Below are positions 62,311-64,000 of a stretch of 64,000 nucleotides of DNA, in pieces. The first letter of the stretch is position 1. The number at the start of each line of letters is the position of its first letter. The position numbers were made by a program, and so were the translations under genes. Location: positions 228,894 through 292,893 of the forward strand of contig RXJX01000014.1 in NCBI GenBank assembly GCA_003963245.1, written 5' to 3'. This DNA comes from Neisseriaceae bacterium. Its GTDB lineage: Bacteria; Pseudomonadota; Gammaproteobacteria; Burkholderiales; UBA11063. Below the pieces are notes generated by a model. It had not been told where the DNA came from. It made no database searches and worked only from the letters and a program-made list of their open reading frames with translations.

Positions 62311-64000
62311 ATATCTCTGAAATAGCTATTAAACGCCCAATTCCATTCATAGTTTTATTCATCCTAATGAGTATTGCAGGTCTTTATGCATTTGCAAAAA
62401 TTGAAATAAAGAATTTTCCGGACATGGATTTGCCAATGGTGACAGTATCGGTATCATTATCTGGCGCAACTCCAGAGCAACTCGAAACTCAAGTTACCCG
62501 TAAGATTGAAGATAGTGTTACCAATATAGACTCAATCAAACACATCAATTCGACAATAACAGATGGCAATTCAACCACTACCATTGAATTTGATCTAGGT
62601 AAGAATTTACAAGAAGCAACCGACGATGTCAAAGATGCAGTAAATAAAATCCAAGCGCAATTTCCACCTGGTACCACAACGCCGGTAATCTCACGAGTTA
62701 ACATTCGAGATAACTCAATTTTAGCCTATGAAATAAGCGCTAATTTAGATGCAACAGATCTCTCGTGGTTAGTTGATAATGAAATTAATAAAGAACTTTT
62801 AACTGTGCCCGGAGTAGGCAAAATCACTCGTCAAGGAGGGGTAGATCGAGAAATTCAAGTATTAATTGATCCAGCAAAGCTGATCTCAATGAATACTACT
62901 ATTAATAATATCTCCAATCAACTTTACAATGTGCGCCAAGATTTCTCAGGTGGTCGGGCAAATATTGGCAACCAAGAACAAACTATTCAAGGTGTCGAAA
63001 ATATCCATAGCGCTGCTGATCTGGCAAATTTAAGCATTCCGCTTGGAAATGGAAATAACATTCGCTTGGGGAACATTGCTCAAGTTCGCGATAGCACAGC
63101 TGAAATCCGGCAAATGGCTTTTATGAATGGCAAGCCGATTACCAGCTTTCAAGTTTATGCAGCGAAAGGTGCCAGTGAGCTGGCGGTGGCAAACTTAGTT
63201 AGGGCTAAAATTGCAAAATTTAGAGAAAATCATCCCAATATCACGATCAGCGAAATTAGTAATAGCGTTAAACAGATAAAAGAAAATTATGACTCATCTA
63301 TGAATGCGCTTTATGAGGGATGCATTCTGGCAATTATTGTGGTTTGGTTATTTTTACGTGATTGGCGAGCTACGCTTATCTCAGCGACTGCATTGCCCTT
63401 ATCAATTATCCCCACTTTTTTGTTTATTTATTGGTTGGACTTTAGCTTAAACACAGTTTCATTACTCTCGTTAAGTTTAGTCATTGGCGTCTTGGTGGAT
63501 GATGCGATTGTTGAAGTTGAGAATATAGAGCGTCATCTCAAATACACTAACTCACCGATTCAAGCATCAATCAATGCCGCGGCAGAAATTGGTAATGCGG
63601 TAATTGCAACTTCATTTACCTTAATTGCGGTATTTTTACCAACGGCTTTTATGAGTGGTATTCCTGGACGCATATTTAAACAATTTGGTTGGACCGCAGT
63701 AATATCAATTTTTATTTCTTTACTGGTTGCTCGGCTTTTAACCCCGATGTTTGCTGCACATTTTATGAAACCACGTCAAAATCATAAAGATGAATCAAAC
63801 CAAACAAGTAGAATAATGAACTTCTATCTAAACATGGTTAAGTGGTGTGTGGAACATCGTAGGAAAACACTATTAATTGCTGGAGGATTTTTTGCCAGCT
63901 CACTTTTATTATTAATATTTATTCCCAATACTTTTTTCCCAGCAGAAGAGGGAGATCAAATTCAATTTTCAGTACAAGTACCTCCTGGAAGTAAAATTGA
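62307..64000 (+). CDS. RND efflux permease (AcrB/MdtB family), truncated by the window edge
   Basis: The first 564 codons of an inner-membrane proton-driven drug pump. The N-terminus (MNISEIAIKRPIPFIVLF) is a typical RND start; the porter domain (GATPEQLETQVTRKIED, FPPGTT) and the transmembrane helix 4 pair VLVDDAIVEVENIE, holding the proton-relay Asp-Asp, are present at about codons 395-407. It starts at an ATG overlapping the adaptor stop. The C-terminal half lies outside the window. Confidence 0.93.
   Translation, partial: MNISEIAIKRPIPFIVLFILMSIAGLYAFAKIEIKNFPDMDLPMVTVSVSLSGATPEQLETQVTRKIEDSVTNIDSIKHINSTITDGNSTTTIEFDLGKNLQEATDDVKDAVNKIQAQFPPGTTTPVISRVNIRDNSILAYEISANLDATDLSWLVDNEINKELLTVPGVGKITRQGGVDREIQVLIDPAKLISMNTTINNISNQLYNVRQDFSGGRANIGNQEQTIQGVENIHSAADLANLSIPLGNGNNIRLGNIAQVRDSTAEIRQMAFMNGKPITSFQVYAAKGASELAVANLVRAKIAKFRENHPNITISEISNSVKQIKENYDSSMNALYEGCILAIIVVWLFLRDWRATLISATALPLSIIPTFLFIYWLDFSLNTVSLLSLSLVIGVLVDDAIVEVENIERHLKYTNSPIQASINAAAEIGNAVIATSFTLIAVFLPTAFMSGIPGRIFKQFGWTAVISIFISLLVARLLTPMFAAHFMKPRQNHKDESNQTSRIMNFYLNMVKWCVEHRRKTLLIAGGFFASSLLLLIFIPNTFFPAEEGDQIQFSVQVPPGSKI

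Noticed and set aside
1..64000. Prophage, insertion sequence, integrase or transposase
   Set aside because: I found no transposase, integrase or phage structural genes; gene order is mainly core functions.

Overview
The window is AT-rich, gene-dense bacterial chromosome, probably from a Gram-negative betaproteobacterium close to Neisseriales. The evidence is a complete outer-membrane biogenesis gene set, a DUF3460 gene (a family I know from betaproteobacteria), the long betaproteobacterial form of tryptophanyl-tRNA synthetase, the CobD/CbiB-like membrane protein beside hpt, and a pyrophosphate-type phosphofructokinase. A low-GC genus such as Aquella would fit, but this is a guess from gene content only. 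I see no rRNA, tRNA, CRISPR, insertion sequence or prophage. No stretch longer than 300 bases lacks a gene.

Layout. 1-4.1 kb (mostly minus): end of an unknown ORF, tilS, accA, a DUF4124 protein, a CobD-like membrane protein, hpt. 4.3-9.4 kb (plus): gpmI, an EnvC-like factor, fumC, a DJ-1/PfpI protein. 9.4-16.8 kb (minus): Mth938-like protein, the Tol-Pal region (tolR-tolA-tolB, an unknown repeat protein, pal, cpoB, without tolQ), an O-methyltransferase, DUF3460, mnmA, nudJ. 17-23.8 kb (plus): lpxK, a Trm112-like small protein, kdsB, an acid-phosphatase-like protein lacking its nucleophile, and a giant YhdP-like protein. 23.8-34.8 kb (minus): YqiA-like esterase, outer-membrane protein, DedA, glmM, ftsH, rlmE, a symporter-like protein, a NupC-type nucleoside transporter, rsmB, coaD. 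35-40.5 kb: sodB (plus), nitrilase and a second YhdP (minus). 40.7-48.2 kb (plus): phosphohexomutase, M50 protease, a TrpRS without a KMSKS motif, map, nadC, a eukaryote-like alanine aminotransferase, a second outer-membrane protein. 48.3-52.1 kb (minus): nnr, grxD, ubiX, PPi-PFK. 52.2-57.6 kb (plus): lapA, lapB, a 20-repeat Asp-box lipoprotein, a TPR-LysM lipoprotein. 57.6-64 kb (plus): MFS exporter, TetR regulator and a tripartite RND efflux operon whose pump runs off the window.

Themes. Much of the window builds or polices the envelope: LPS (lpxK, kdsB, lapAB), peptidoglycan (glmM, envC), phospholipid transport (two YhdP), Tol-Pal, two small beta-barrels, several lipoproteins and drug efflux. 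The rest is core metabolism and RNA modification.

Most worth a second look: the TrpRS with QMSYQ in place of KMSKS; the P4-type phosphatase homologue with Ala in place of the nucleophilic Asp; the 20 x 39-residue Asp-box lipoprotein; the unknown three-repeat secreted protein inserted between tolB and pal; the two full-length YhdP paralogues; and a structured palindromic element at 45.72-45.82 kb. I did not find an unmistakable new multi-gene system. The unexplained parts are single genes.
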